Part shown: positions 47,478-60,633 of the stretch, in pieces
Layout: each line of letters begins with the position of its first letter
Position numbering within the stretch: the first letter of the stretch is position 1
Assembly (NCBI GenBank): GCA_963693365.1
Contig: CAVNZM010000007.1
Coordinates: 806,001 to 870,000 of the forward strand
Reading direction: 5' to 3'
Source: Amoebidium appalachense
Lineage: Eukaryota > Ichthyosporea
Length of the DNA stretch: 64,000 bases
The notes under the pieces: model-generated
What the model saw: only the letters and a program-made list of their open reading frames with translations
Database searches by the model: none
What the model was told of the DNA's origin: nothing
Made by a program: the position numbers and the translations under genes

Positions 47478-49146
47478 TGGGCGGGTTGATGGGTTGGGGG
47501 GAGGGGGAAAGGGAATCCGAAAGGGGGCCGGGGGGTCCGCGGAGGGAGGGGGGAGAGGCGGGGAGAGGGGGAGCAAGATGGGGGGAGGGACAGAAATCTT
47601 GAGAAGAGTGGGTGGGCACCGGTGGTGGTGGCCGTAGGGTGTGTGTAAGTGTGCGTATGTGCGCGCACGCGCGCGCGCATGTGTGTGGTTGACAATAATA
47701 TACATACCCCGTTATTACCCCCCCCCCCCCCCCCCCCCCCCCCTCCCCCCCCCCCCCCCCCCGCCCCCCCCCCCCCCAAACAACAACAACTATGCACATG
47801 CATACGCGCATACGTATACTTACTCGGGAGGGAAATGCGCACGTTACGTATACTCCGGCCGCAACCAGATGCGCCCCCCCCCCCCCCCCCCCCCCCCCCC
47901 CCCTTCCCCCACATACACACACCACCACCACCACCAACTCCCCGCTTTACCTGATTAGGGCAACCTCTTTCTCCGGACCTCCCTGCAGTCCACAGCTGGC
48001 GGGCCACAATTACAAATAGAACCACGGCACATTTCAAAGACCCTTCTGATTGCAACGTGACATCTCAGAGCCTATCCTTGGGTCCCTTTCTCGAGTCTTT
48101 ATAATTCACACGCAACAAACCCCCTGATGGGCAGGCAGGCATGCAGGGGCACACATATGCATGTGCGCACACACGCAGGCAGGCAGGCACACACGCATAC
48201 ATGCACATTGCATGCACCGTGCCACACAGACACAGTGAGCACACACATGCACATACAGACACACGTGCACACACACATCCACACAAGAATCATACGCATG
48301 CACACGGTGACACAGACACACACATGCGCAGGCATACACACCAAATTTAGAATCATAGAATATACATCTACACTCGTGACATGCCCACACCTGGACAATC
48401 ATGACGCGGACACGGACACGTACACGTGAAAGTTTTTCTTGGGCACGCATGTGTATGAACACGGTGACGCCTTACACACAAATATTGATTATTGCAACAC
48501 AAACATTAAAACCATGGCGGTGTTATATCTAACCCTGGAGTTATATTTAGACCGGGACCACGCCTGGCCTTTGTATTTCATCCGACACACAGCTCTTTCA
48601 TGTGCCTGTTATTCTACCTAATACTTAATGTCTGTGGGTGTTCATTCACTATCCTACTGCGCACTAAAGCATCAAACCATTCAATTGCTACATGTATAAT
48701 ATATCAGCATCTAATAATAACGTTAACCTTAGCGGATGTGTGCTTCCAACCAAGAGACGAAAGTATGGGCAGAAATACTAACTTACGTGGCACGGACACG
48801 TGTACACCTCCCCCTCCCGGAAAAAAAAAAACAAAAAAACTGCACTGAGCTACAATAAGCTGCTGACAGATGACGCGCGATGTTCAACTTACATAACTGC
48901 AAACGAATATATCAAAGCAAATTTTTTTTTTTGTTACATTTCAGTTTGCGTTAATGCAAATGAATATATATGCAAGCACAGAGAGTGCCCTATAGAAAAA
49001 AGGAAAAAGAAAAGGAAGGAGGGGACAATAATAAAGGCCCCTTCTACACCCACTTTCCACATTATCCCTAACACCACCCACACACCGTGCTGATAAGCTC
49101 CCCCCCCTCCCCCCTCCCCCCCCCCCCCCCCCCCCCCCCCCCTCAA

Positions 49147-49194
<48 letters not shown>

Positions 49195-49204
49195 GCACAC
49201 ACAC
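46513..49204. other. Repeat-rich intergenic DNA, no gene recognised
   Basis: C-run plus A-run at 46759-46816, T-run plus G-run at 47121-47168, G-rich DNA to 47320, (GT)n at 47381-47476, C-runs at 47718-47777 and 47875-47903, CA-rich cassettes at 48140-48430, unique DNA at 48430-49080, and a C-run plus (CA)n at 49100-49192. Long minus-strand Pro/Thr/His ORFs here are repeat artefacts. Confidence 0.5.
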
Positions 49205-49539
49205 TCACAGGCGTCTAATCCCCTTCTTCTTATCAACCTTTGCTTTGTCGACCTTTGGTGCTTTCTCTGCCGCCCTCTTCACCCCCCCATGTCTCTCTTC
49301 GTTCTCCTCCGTCCCTCCGTTCTCTTGCCCAACCCCACTAGATGAAGTCTCAACGTTCAATCTCGTGGGGTTTTTTGTGGGTGATGGTGCTTGTGTGCGG
49401 GGTTTTGCGTGAATTTCAGTCATAAGGCGTGCATGACGTGCATATCCATCATAGTCTTCGAGAAGGAGACGACCGGCTTCATCATTTAGAGCGCTCTCAG
49501 GGTTGGGGACGATGAGAAGGCATTTGACGGTCTGTGTGT

Positions 49540-49619
<80 letters not shown>

Positions 49620-50270
49620 GTGGGGGGGAAGGGGGAGGGAGTATGCCTGTGTGTGTGTGAATGTGTGTGTGTGTGTGTGGTGGTTGGAGGGGGGGTGGGG
49701 GGGGGGGGGGGGGGGGTGGGGGGAGGGGGGGGGGGGGGGGGAGAGGGGTAGTATGTGTGTGTGAGTGAGCAAGACAATGAGTAAATGAGAGAGAATAAGT
49801 GTGTGTGTGGATTGTGTGTAGGCGGTGCGCGCACACCCTTGTATGCTAATGGTCGGATGCATGTAGGGCTAAATTAGCCCTTTTAGCCCTGACGATCTAT
49901 TATATTTATCAACATGATTGGGCGATATGTCAATCGTCATCTATTTAGATCATACATTTAGCCCTGAATCACCCGCGGTTTAGAGGAGGGGGGGGGGGGG
50001 GTCCTTTCTAAACTAGCCCAAATACCCCTAGCGGCTTGATTGGCTAAACCGATTTGATTCTAGATCGCGATTCGTCAGTCCTATCCAAAAGCGGCGTCGA
50101 CTCATTACATTCCAATTTAGCTGGATAGCCCTGCATGCAACATACCGAAAGGCAATCAGGGCTATTGGGGCTAAATTAGGGCTATTTTAGCCCTACATGC
50201 ATCCGACCAATGCCTGAACGTGCATGGGTGAGTTTTGAGGGGGAAAGGGGCGGGGAAGGAGAATGGGGAT

Positions 50271-50306
<36 letters not shown>

Positions 50307-50794
50307 GGGGGGGGGGGGAGGAGTTTTCTGTAGGGGAAACTTCACCCATCATAAAGACATACTATAAGAATATGTCTTGTGCCAAACCCACCGTCTATTA
50401 GTGTAAGTTCATGCATGCTACAGCACACCCACTACAACCATATGACATGGTACCATCAAGCCTCGAAACAAAAAGAAGAAGGGAAAAAAAAAAAAAAAAA
50501 AAAAAAAGAGGAAACAAACAACCAAAACGAAATATCGGGTAGATATATGATAGACACCCACCAGCAAAATGTGCTGAATGCCCATGTCCGGCTTCCAGTC
50601 CTTCTTCAACGTGTTCACACATATCTCCCCTGTCTGCGTGTTCACGTTCGGATGGAATATTTTCGTGACGAAAAACCCCTTTGGTGGGGAGCTGGGGAAG
50701 TCATTTCCAAGCACAAGGCGCATGCGGAATTTACCCCCGGCATATGGTGTATCCTCTGTATGGCAGAACAACAATGTTAGCAAAATCCCGTGTG

Positions 50795-50886
<92 letters not shown>

Positions 50887-51163
50887 TGTGTTTTTTGGGG
50901 GCGAAGGGGGGTAGGGTGGGGGGAAGGGGGGGGTAAGTGAGTGAGTGAGTGTGTGTGTGTGCGAGTGAGTGAGTGAGTGAGTGAATGAGTGTGTGTGTAT
51001 GTGTGTGTGTGTGCTCAAATGTTCAATCGTCAAGGCGGACACATACAACAGCATCAAAAACAAGAGGGGTAAAGAGACGCTGAAAAAAAGGAGATTGGCA
51101 GCACCGACATACACCCATAGGCACACACGAACACATCCATTTCCAGGGCTGCATCCCCCCTCC

Positions 51164-51195
<32 letters not shown>

Positions 51196-51694
51196 AAAAA
51201 AAACAGGAAAAAAAGAGAAAAAAAAAGAAAAAACAAAACAAAAACACAAACACACAAACACATAAACACACACACAGACACACACACACACGCAAACACC
51301 CCCACACCCCCACAGGCCTATTTCCACCACTATCTCGACACCCTAAATCAACATCCAGAACCAAAACGGAACTACATTAAGCTGGACAGTATGATACAAT
51401 ACATGCTACCGAAATAATGAGCATCGAAGCCTGCTTCCGTGTATGTGTGTGTGCGTGTGTTGTGTGTGCATGCATACACGAGAATGTGTGTATAAGCATG
51501 CATGTGCATGTTGTGTGTGCGCTGTGGAGGTACAAAAAATACACATCCAACCCACCTGGACCATCTATAACGGCAAAAATGTCCGTCATATCATCCTCCT
51601 TAATTTCAACTTTGATGCCCTCGAGGTGTGTGGTCATCAGTTTCTTAACGTCACGGGAAAGCCGTGTAATTACAGCCGGGGCCAAATTCTCATT
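49205..51694 (-). CDS. UBE2S: Ubiquitin-conjugating enzyme E2 S
   Basis: Minus-strand exons are 51694-51556, 50755-50562 and 49531-49205, giving 219 residues. Junctions are phase 1 and phase 0 and all are GT-AG. The N-terminal few residues, including Met, must be on a small upstream exon I could not identify. The UBC fold is complete: the [13 protein letters not shown] segment, [11 protein letters not shown] with the HPN motif, [12 protein letters not shown] with the catalytic Cys, and [21 protein letters not shown] lysine-rich tail ends in IRRL. In animals UBE2S extends Lys11 ubiquitin chains on APC/C substrates, and its C-terminal LRRL peptide docks on the APC2/APC4 groove; the matching end here suggests the same role. 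Length fits the human enzyme (222 residues). The last intron contains a MITE and ends in (CA)n-CAG. Confidence 0.95.
49532..49760. repeat. (GT)n plus long G-runs next to UBE2S last exon
   Basis: On the plus strand (GT)n (49533-49553) leads into a G-run of about 65 nt (49554-49618), then more GT and G-runs to 49740. On the coding (minus) strand this is C-runs, then (CA)n, then the CAG acceptor. Confidence 0.85.
49851..50208. mobile_element. MITE with 30-bp terminal inverted repeats
   Basis: The left end, GGTCGGATGCATGTAGGGCT followed by AAATTAGCCC, is the reverse complement of the right end with one mismatch in 30 bp. GGGCTA/TAGCCC motifs recur subterminally. The 358-bp element has no ORF, contains a G-run at 49987-50001, and lies in the last UBE2S intron. 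Target-site duplication is unclear. Confidence 0.82.
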
Positions 51695-51905
51695 CTGTTG
51701 GGGAAAAAAAAGGAAAAACATTAGCAAAATAAGGTAACTAACAAGCAAAATGGAAGTAAATTAAAGGGCAAGGAAACCTCAATGCGACAAATGACTCAAG
51801 GTAAGAATCCGCCTGAAATTCACGTTCCACAAGGATTTGAGTTATACTCAGTGATTAAGAGAAGGAGGAGTTGGGATGGTGGTCGTCGCGGTGTGCACGT
51901 GTGCC

Positions 51906-51974
<69 letters not shown>

Positions 51975-52687
51975 GGGCGGGGGGGGGGGGGGGGGGGTAG
52001 AGGAGACGAAGAATGCAACAATGAAAGCCACATAGAGAAAAGTGTGAATGGAATAGAAAGAGAGGAAGAGGCAGGAAGGTTTGCAAGCGGAGAGGGGGAG
52101 AGGGACCGCCGAGCTGGGGTGGGGCATGGGCCTCTGCAGGGGGGAGGGGGTGCGCATTCAACCGTACACATCCAGTGTTTAGATCAGATAAAGATAAAAA
52201 AAGGATGGGGAGGGGGGAAAAGGGCCCAGTGGAGGAGGGGGGGGAGTAGGGGGAAGTATAAATGAAAGAAAAATTGCATCTGCTAGGTCGTTTAACTGCG
52301 AAATATATGTTTCCCTCTCTCCCCTTCCACACCTATTCTCCCCCCCCCCCCCCCCAAAAAAAAAAAAAAAAAAAAAAAGGGAAAAAAAAAAGAAATAAAC
52401 TTAACACAACAAAACACATACACACACACACGCACACGCACACGCACACATGCACGCACACACTGATTTAGGCACGCAGGCACGCACGTACACACACACA
52501 CACACTTCCTCAAAACTATTTTCCCTTTCTCGAATCAATTTGCGCAGAAGTAAAGTAAAAGGAGAGAAAACAGAAACCATTAGACAACAACGAAACACCA
52601 GCCTGCACACGTCCGAAATGGAAAAACGATTTAAAAAGGGGGGGGGGGGGGGGGGGGGGGGGGGTGCAAACAAAGGCCGTGCCAAAA
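51695..52687. other. Upstream of the recognised UBE2S exons; repeats
   Basis: Should contain the first UBE2S exon and promoter, which I could not identify. (GT)n plus a G-run lies at 51911-51998, C-run plus A-run at 52340-52378, CA-rich DNA at 52410-52505, and a G-run at 52638-52664. Confidence 0.45.
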
Positions 52688-53632
52688 TCATATGCTCGCA
52701 TCCCCACTAAGCGAAGCTTGTGTTCCTCGTCCAACAATGCGTGGAGGCACGAAACGGAAAAATACAGAAACAAAAACACAACACAAGGCATGTCCTCCTA
52801 CCAAAAGCACCTGCCTGTAAGAACCATAATAACAATTTCTGTAGTTCGGACCAGGGAACAATATCAACCGACATCTAGCCCTCACTTCAACAACGTTACC
52901 TGCACACAACAACAGAAAAAACCTCTTATAAACCACGAAACATATAGGCGCGCGTATGTACCCGCCACCACACGCACACCTAGACACCGTCACGCGTGTC
53001 CGTGGGTTCTATGTGCGTCTAATGACATGTGCGTCTTACGTTCGTACACAAACACACACATTCACACAGGACCCTGCACGCAAAAGCACCTTTGCGCAAA
53101 CGCAAACGTCCATACGCACGAACACGCACGATAACATTGGAAACGCACAAATGCCCAGGCCCGCACACACGGACACGTACAACCATCTACACGGTACGAA
53201 ACTGACACAGAAATAAACAGCAAAGCATAACTCACCGCAGCCATTCTCGTTGCAGTCCCCAACGACCGTCCACTTCCGCTTTGCCTTCAAAAAACGCTTG
53301 TGTAGCTCTTAATTCTCCTACGTAATGGTCTTTGAAAAGTAGCATTACACCCAAAGATGCATCCCACACAAGAACGTTTGGTGTCTCAGCTGTACAACGC
53401 TCTCTGTTCTCTGAAAAACGCAAAAGATGTCAGAAAAAAGCTGGAAAAAATAAAATAAAAAATGGAAGAAATATCAAGTGCTATATACTGGCTCCTAACA
53501 AAACCTATATAGAAATCGTTTGTATACCGCCCTACGTTAACATAGCTACGCACAAACATCTACATATACATTCTCTCGTCGCTTTTCCCGTTTACTTACC
53601 GTTGAATTCGAACGGTGGTGACACCGCAACTG
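52688..53632 (-). CDS. Unrecognised gene, partial exon model
   Basis: The best-supported exon is 53407-53237 on the minus strand, between GTTTTTCAG and GTGAGT. It is open in only one frame (NRERCTAETPNVLVWDASLG ... VDGRWGLQREWL). An upstream exon ending at 53600 with GTAAGT fits in phase (SPPFEFN then ENRERC); its acceptor is probably CATCACAG near 53633. A downstream segment from 52819 to a stop at 52688 after TTCTTACAG is phase-compatible (QVLLVGGHALCC) but weaker. No ATG was found before the second exon, so the first coding exon is missing or the start is internal. I recognise no family. Confidence 0.35.
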
Positions 53633-53951
53633 TGATGAATCGAGATAAGAAGTGCTCAATGAGCCAATCAGTGCCAGAAACAATTTAAATCTTATAAATG
53701 TTGATTAGCTAATCATACGAATGTATTAGTCAATGGTTTGTTTATGATTACAAATAAAAGTTACCTCACAGAGCGAATCACTGATCCGAGCTGACGGTTC
53801 TCCAAATCGACCCGCTGCTGACTCGACCCGCTACCCAGATTTCCCTTTTCTTGGCAACCAGTCGCCGGCTTTTATTTTTTTTGAGGCTTCGTTTTCTTTT
53901 CGTTCAACTAACCTTTTCATCTGTACATACCCAAGTAGGGAGTTTTCGAAG
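53633..53951. promoter_or_regulatory. Probable shared region between divergent genes
   Basis: About 300 bp separates the COPE start codon (53952, plus) from the minus-strand unknown gene. It contains a CCAAT motif (GAGCCAATCAG near 53651), a direct repeat of CGACCCGCT (near 53808 and 53825), and on the minus strand a GAG|GTAACT donor-like site near 53765 that could end a 5' non-coding exon. A bidirectional promoter is inferred from arrangement only. Confidence 0.4.
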
Positions 53952-54351
53952 ATGGATGAGCTTTTTGATGTGCGCAATAACTTCTATCTTGGCCATTACC
54001 AACCATGCATCAACGCAGCGCAGAAAATGAACCCATCCTCACCCGATGTTAAGTCAGAGAGGGACATCTACATGTACAGAGCTTACATTGCACAGGGCAA
54101 ATACAACACAGTTCTGAACGAGATTCCAGACAATGCAAAGGCGGAATTGAAGGCTGTTAAGCTCTATGCGCAGTACATGCAGAACGCTGCTCAGCGCACG
54201 CGAGTGATTGAGGCTCTGGATACGCTTTTGGCAGGTGAGCCACTCGGAAGATTGGTGTGGGGATGTTGTGTTTGGGTTGGGTGGATGCTTGGTTTCAGCT
54301 GTTGTGTGTGAGGGACCTTTTTCTTTTGGTGTATGATGGCAGTGTAGCGTG

Positions 54352-54416
<65 letters not shown>

Positions 54417-54683
54417 AGGGGGGGGAGGGGGTTGAAGGGTTTATGTTTCTGTGAGCGAGTAAGGGGATAGGGAGGGAGGGGGGGGGAAGGTGTGTTTGAG
54501 GGAGAGGGGGGGGAAGGGGGAGGGGGAGGGAGAGGCGTTTAGTAACTTTGTGGTTTGACATGTAATTACCCTGTGCTTGTTTGTAGTGCAAGTTTTTACT
54601 CGGGCTTTCCCTTTCTCTTCATGTCTCGTTTTCGTTTGCGTCAGGGTTGGATGGGGTGGGGCATGGGTGGGGTGGTGTGTGTG

Positions 54684-54751
<68 letters not shown>

Positions 54752-56042
54752 GGGGGGGGGGGGAGGGGGGGGGGGGCTCGAGATGCATGCTTGACAGTCA
54801 GCGGAAATTGTGCCATGTATTAACTTTAAAGCGTACGAGGGAAGAAACGGACCTTATGGGAGGGCTGGAGGGGGCTTGAGAAGGACGAGCACGGGAAGGG
54901 GGGAGGGGGGAATGAGTAGCAGTGATGAGGCATGGATTATTTTTCTTTGTGCTTCTTGTTGCAAGGGGGCAGCTTGCTAGAGGGAGAAAGTGTGTTTCTT
55001 CCGTGCTTCCTTTCTCTCTCTCTCTCTCTTTTTTTTCGCGGAGGAGGTGGTGGGGGGCTCAGGGGGAAGGGGGAGGGAGGAGAGCCGGGGGGAGGGGGGA
55101 GGGGGGAAGAGGGATGGTGTGTATGCGTGTGTGTGTGCGTTTGGGGGGGGGGGGGGGGGGGGGGGTAAGCCTCAATATGATTCCTGTTGTAATAATGGCG
55201 TTCGTTAGACACCCCGACAAGTTCCAGTAATAGGAAGGGTGGACAAATACGAATATGGCCGTTGTCTACAAGTGGGCCGGGGTGCACTGACACGTACATG
55301 TCCCTGTCTTGTGTTGTGGTTTTGCTGGGTGTAGCCTCTCATTGACCGGCTTTTGGAAAGGGCCTAAGTTTAGATGTTCATCTATTCTCTTTCCCCCCGT
55401 TCTTCCTTTTTCTCATTATTGCTTTCGCTTTTTTGCCGTCTTGTTATTTACCAGGGGGGGGGGGGGGGGGAAGGGAGGTTGATTGGTGGGTGGGTAGTAG
55501 TGATGGTGTTGGGGGAAAAGGAAGGGGGGGGGGGGGGGGTTGATGAATTCCTGGGAGCGTATGAGCTTGGCTCCTGTTGATACTCGTTTTTGTTCGTGTC
55601 AGTTTAGTTCCTGTTTGGGGATGGTGAGGCGGGAAGGTTTGTGAGCTTGCCATGTGTGCCAGTTGAGTTAGTGGTTGTTGTTGTTTGAATTTCAGACGGT
55701 TTCTGCCCCCCCCCCCCCCCCCAAACACGCACACAGTGCGACCTCTTTTGTGGTGTGTGATGGGGAAAAGAGGTGGTGGTGGTGGTGTGTGTGTGTGTGG
55801 GGGGGGGGGGGAGGATTGGCTCCTCTCTTATTCCTGCAGAAAGCGTTTGAGAAGCACAGGTTGTGAGATTATTTGTAGTGAATTTGCAGGTGCACAAAAA
55901 TAGGAGCGGAGATGTGGTGGTTCATGTTTTGTGTTTTTACTTGGCAGGAAAGGGCAGGGATGAAGTGGTTGGGCATGAGAGGGCTTGGGTGAGGTGTTTG
56001 AAGGCAAGGCCCCCGGGGGAAGGGGGAGGGGGGGGGGGGGGG

Positions 56043-56076
<34 letters not shown>

Positions 56077-56334
56077 GCAACACAGCTACTGCATATTGCG
56101 TGGGATCGTGTATGTAGGGTTTTTTTTAACCGTAGGGTATATTGTGTCTTTTTATGGGGTATATTCGATTTATGTGGAAGAAGAATGTTGGATTTGGGAA
56201 CGTGGGAACTTGACTTGTGGGCACGTTACTCTCGGGGTATGCTTCCTTTGGTGTTTGGTTTTTCTTTACCCCCCCCCCCCCCCCCCCCCCCTTTTTTTTT
56301 TTTCCCCCCCCCCCCCCCCCCCCCCCAAAAAAAA

Positions 56335-56367
<33 letters not shown>

Positions 56368-57036
56368 TCAGTATAAATGAGTGGGACGTCTGGGCAACCT
56401 TTCTTGCTAGCCCACACCCCCCATACTGCATACTGTATTTATCCTTGTTTCTTATTATTATGTTGTGGTACCCGATATGAATTGATAGCTTATTCCCCCC
56501 CCCCCCCCCCCCCCCCTCCTCCTCGCTGTGTGTGCCTGTGCCTGTGTTGTATCCGTATATGTGCCACAATATTCATCCGTCTTTTACGGGATCAGAAGGC
56601 AGATTTCCCACCCGACCACCATCCACCACCAACAACCACCGAACCAAACTCTAAATTCCAATCTCCAATCATCCATCCTGACAAAATTTCAACCCCCAAC
56701 CCTCCATACAGACCCGTTCACAGCTAACCCCAAATTCCAATCTTCAATCCAGATCCGATCACCCCTAACACGAAAATCCGATCACCAATTCTCCATCCAG
56801 ATCCGATCATCACTAATCCCAAATTTCAATCTCCGATTGCAGATCCGATTACAGGCAGCAGCCCGACCGTGCAGCTGATGGGAGGGACTGTGTGCTATCT
56901 TGAGGGAGACTATGACAAGGCCATGCGGACTGTGTCATCAGCATCTACCTTGGAGTGTGTGGCCCTGATCGTACAGGCTTGCCTCAAGATCGATAGGGTC
57001 GACGTGGCTCAGAAGGAGCTCAAGAGGTATTTTGGG

Positions 57037-57075
<39 letters not shown>

Positions 57076-57119
57076 ACCACCACCACCACCACCGCGAAAC
57101 TCGCGTATTGTGGATCCCC

Positions 57120-57157
<38 letters not shown>

Positions 57158-57379
57158 CTGAGGATGGGCTCTGTGTGTTGTGCATGCTGTTTATGTGTGG
57201 TTTGCACTCTGTATTGTGTTATGACAGTGTAGTTCGTATTCTATAACGTATTCTAACACCCCCCCCCTGTTGATAGGCTCTGTTCAAGTGTCTTCTGGCT
57301 GCACACTTGTCATTTTTGTGACGTTTTTGTTGTTGCTCTTTGTTGTCTCCTCCATATTTCCAACCCTCTAACGAATACA

Positions 57380-57413
<34 letters not shown>

Positions 57414-57838
57414 CCCCTCCCCCCCTCCCCCCTCCCCTCCTCCCACCTCGAGGGACCGAGGATGGGCTCTGTGTGTTGTGCATGCTGTTTGTGTGTGGTT
57501 TGCACTCTGCATTGTGTTGTTATGTTAGGGATGTGTAGACCGCGCTCTATCCCCCTCTTTTTCAAACAGTTGCGCGCGCACACACCTGTGGACGTGAGGA
57601 TCTCGTCTCCTGTGCATCGTCTTTTCCATTCGAGCTCCCCTGCCTCCCCTCCACACATGCGCGAACACTGCCTCCCCTCCACACATGCGCGAACACGCGC
57701 GCGGGCACACACACACACAGAGAGAGAGAGAGACAGAAACACACACACATTCACATGCACACACACACTCACACACACACGCGCACAGACACACACAGAC
57801 ACAGACACACATATTCACGCACACACACAACACACACA

Positions 57839-57893
<55 letters not shown>

Positions 57894-57894
57894 G

Positions 57895-57938
<44 letters not shown>

Positions 57939-58670
57939 CTTGCTCACACCATGCTTGCACACGCCTCTGCACATCTGACGGTTCACACATGTTCAGGCCC
58001 TTACACCCAAAGCACACGCACACACCCGATAAAAGAGTACGCACAACTGCAACCCCCCCCCCCCCCCCCCTCTCCCCCCCCAACCTTCACCCTCTCCATC
58101 ACCATCTGCGGCCAGCAGCCGATTTTCTTCTGCTCCTCCCCTCCCCGCCCCCCCCCTCCCCCCCCCCCCCCCCCTCTCCCGCTCCCCTTCGTCCCCCCCC
58201 CCCCCCCCCCCCTCCCCCCGCCCCCCACCCCCTCTCCCTCACTCTATTCTCACACTCTCCCTCTCAGGATGTCGCAGATAGACGATGATGCGACACTGAC
58301 GCAGCTAGCGACTGCCTGGGTTGACCTGAGTGTGGGGGGGGACAAGTACCAGGATGCTTACTACATCTACCAGGACCTCAAGGTCAAGTATAGCCCATCG
58401 GCTATGCTGCTCAACGGCGAGGCTGCTTGCCTCATCCACCAGGTATGCAATGATCAGTGGAGATTCTTGGGTTTTTTTTTTTTTTTTTTTTTTTTTTTGT
58501 ATTTCTCGTCTGTTTGTTTATTTCCCTTTTTCTCAAGATGCTCTCTTTTGAAAGGGTTTTGTGTCTTCTTTTGGGTTTGTTCTTTTCTTTTTTGCAACCT
58601 ACGTATGATACGTGCGTGCATGCATGCATGCATGCGTGCATGCAGGGGTTTGTGTGTGTGTGTGTGTGTG

Positions 58671-58734
<64 letters not shown>

Positions 58735-59108
58735 GGGGGAGGGGGGGGGGGGCGGGGGGGGGGGGGGGGGGGGGGGGGGGACGTTTATCTATGTGATGTT
58801 TTCCCCTGCCTGATGTTTGCCTGTGATGGTTTTTAAAGACACCCCGCTAACCCCCATCCTACCCCCAGGGCAAGTTCGGTGATGCCGAGTCTCTCCTCCA
58901 AGAGGCCCTCAGCAGTGACCCCAATGACGTGCAGACCCTGGTCAACCTCATTGTGGTCTCCCAGCAACTGGCTAAGCATCCCGAGGTTTCCCGCAGATAT
59001 CTGAGCCAGCTTCAGGACATGGCGCCTAACCACCCGTTTGTCAAGCAGTATGCTAGCTATGAGGATGCTTTTGGCCGCTCCGCTGCCAAGTATTCGTTGG
59101 GTGCTTGA
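53952..59108 (+). CDS. COPE: Coatomer epsilon subunit (epsilon-COP)
   Basis: Exons are 53952-54234, 56843-57026, 58268-58442 and 58869-59108. Phases 1, 2 and 0 agree and the product is 293 residues (human about 308). Epsilon-COP is the TPR-like solenoid that stabilises alpha-COP in the COPI coat of Golgi-to-ER vesicles. Recognisable blocks are [20 protein letters not shown] at the N-terminus, then [133 protein letters not shown] and the C-terminal [18 protein letters not shown]. An acceptor 15 nt further into exon 2 is also possible, but the chosen one keeps the DP-I-G block seen in homologues. Intron 1 (2.6 kb) and intron 2 (1.2 kb) are mostly repeats. Confidence 0.95.
54235..56842. repeat. 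COPE intron 1: (GT)n-G-run cassettes and C/A/G-runs
   Basis: (GT)n at 54358-54414 and 54678-54749 (the latter entering a G-run), G-runs at 55142-55165, 55454-55470 and 55797-55811. A block at 56271-56366 reads C-run, T-run, C-run, A-run, G-run. Near the 3' end, about 56610-56840, repeated AATTCCAATCT and ATCCGATCA-like motifs form a degenerate minisatellite just before the acceptor. Confidence 0.75.
57158..57535 (+). mobile_element. Three SINE-like copies in COPE intron 2
   Basis: Copy 1 (57158-57258) and copy 3 (57454-57535) are subtype 1 with GAGGATGGGCTCTGTGTGTT. Copy 2 (57269-57380) is subtype 2, with GATAGGCTCTGTTCAAGTGT and CTCCATATTTCCAACCCTCT. Each is followed or preceded by a C-run. 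Confidence 0.6.
57700..58260. repeat. (CA)n block and C-runs in COPE intron 2
   Basis: (GA)n at 57718-57734, then (CA)n with CG-rich interruptions at 57740-57937, then C-runs at 58053-58072, 58147-58172 and 58193-58212 leading to the CTCTCAG acceptor. Confidence 0.8.
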
Positions 59109-59203
59109 GTGTGTGAATGTGTGTGTGTGTATTGGGAGTCTGAGGGGTGGGGTGGGTGGGTGTGTGTTTGTGGACCGGAGGGGGTGAATGTGTGTGTGTA
59201 TAT

Positions 59204-59246
<43 letters not shown>

Positions 59247-59696
59247 TGAGACTGGTAAGAGTTTTGTGGTTGGTGGAGCATGCAGCTCTACTTTGAACAT
59301 GTTATATGCACTTCAGAGATTGTGTGAACATATCAAGAAATATACTCGTGAGAATTACACACACCTGTGACATCAATCTGAAAATGGTACTTACCTTCTA
59401 CACTTCATTTCCTTCTTGAGGCATCCATCGAAGAAGAAGTGGGGTTTCTTGGGGGAAGGGGGGGGGGGGGGGGGGGGGGGGGAGTTCATGTCCAAGCATT
59501 TAAGGTATTTGGGGTTTTCCGTGTTTTTTTCCCCGTTTTTTGTAGCTGTGATTGCATGTGAATATGACCGGTGGCAGAGCTGGCTACTGCCCCGGTCCAG
59601 ATATACTCCGTGAGTACAAATATGGTCTATTAGAATGGCAAATGTACGTAGAGCCACCCTGCCATGTGTTGAAGCGTAATCGCCCGATAACAATCT

Positions 59697-59729
<33 letters not shown>

Positions 59730-59776
59730 ACCACCACCACCACGACCACCACGACCACCACCACCCCCCACCCCAA

Positions 59777-59846
<70 letters not shown>

Positions 59847-60597
59847 ACAAAACACCACCACTACCACCACCACCGGAAGACATGCGCGGGCACCCTCCCA
59901 CACACATGCTCACACTCATGCTCACACTCATGCTCACAGGCACACCTACAGTGACATACACACACACACACACTCTCTCTCTCTCTCTCTCTCTCTCATG
60001 CACAGACAATCACAATCACTCACACAATCGCACTCACTCGCATTTGCACTCACACGCACACGCACATGTCCACTCACACACCTTCCACACACACACACAC
60101 ACACGTCACACACTACATCATGATTAATGAATCAATTTCGTATGCCATAGCACGTTGGCATTTCACACGTCCTCAGTGAGGTCAGTATGGGGGTAATTAG
60201 TTTCAAGTTACCGTGACACCCGAGTACTATACAAATAGTGTTTTGGCTTTGCCCAACTATGGCACTCACGTACACGTGCACACACACACACACACATGTA
60301 TGCATTCATATGCACATGCATATGTGTACGCGCGCGCGCACACACACACACACACCTGGCACACACAGACATACGTGAGACTAGGTGTGTGCACGTCTTG
60401 ACCCACGGCCCTCTGAAAAAAAGAGGGCCGTGCTTGACATTACAAATTCAATCACCGTGACACCCGAGCATGTGTATAGTGGTTTGGCTATCTTTGCTCA
60501 ATTGTGGCACTCACGTACACACACAGTCACAGTGTCACACATGTATGCATTCGTATGCACATGTGCACGCGCACGCACACACACACATATGTACACA

Positions 60598-60633
<36 letters not shown>

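Noticed and set aside
47000-48055. 368-residue minus-strand ORF
   Set aside because: Entirely Pro, His-Thr and Lys runs from C-runs, (CA)n and A-runs.
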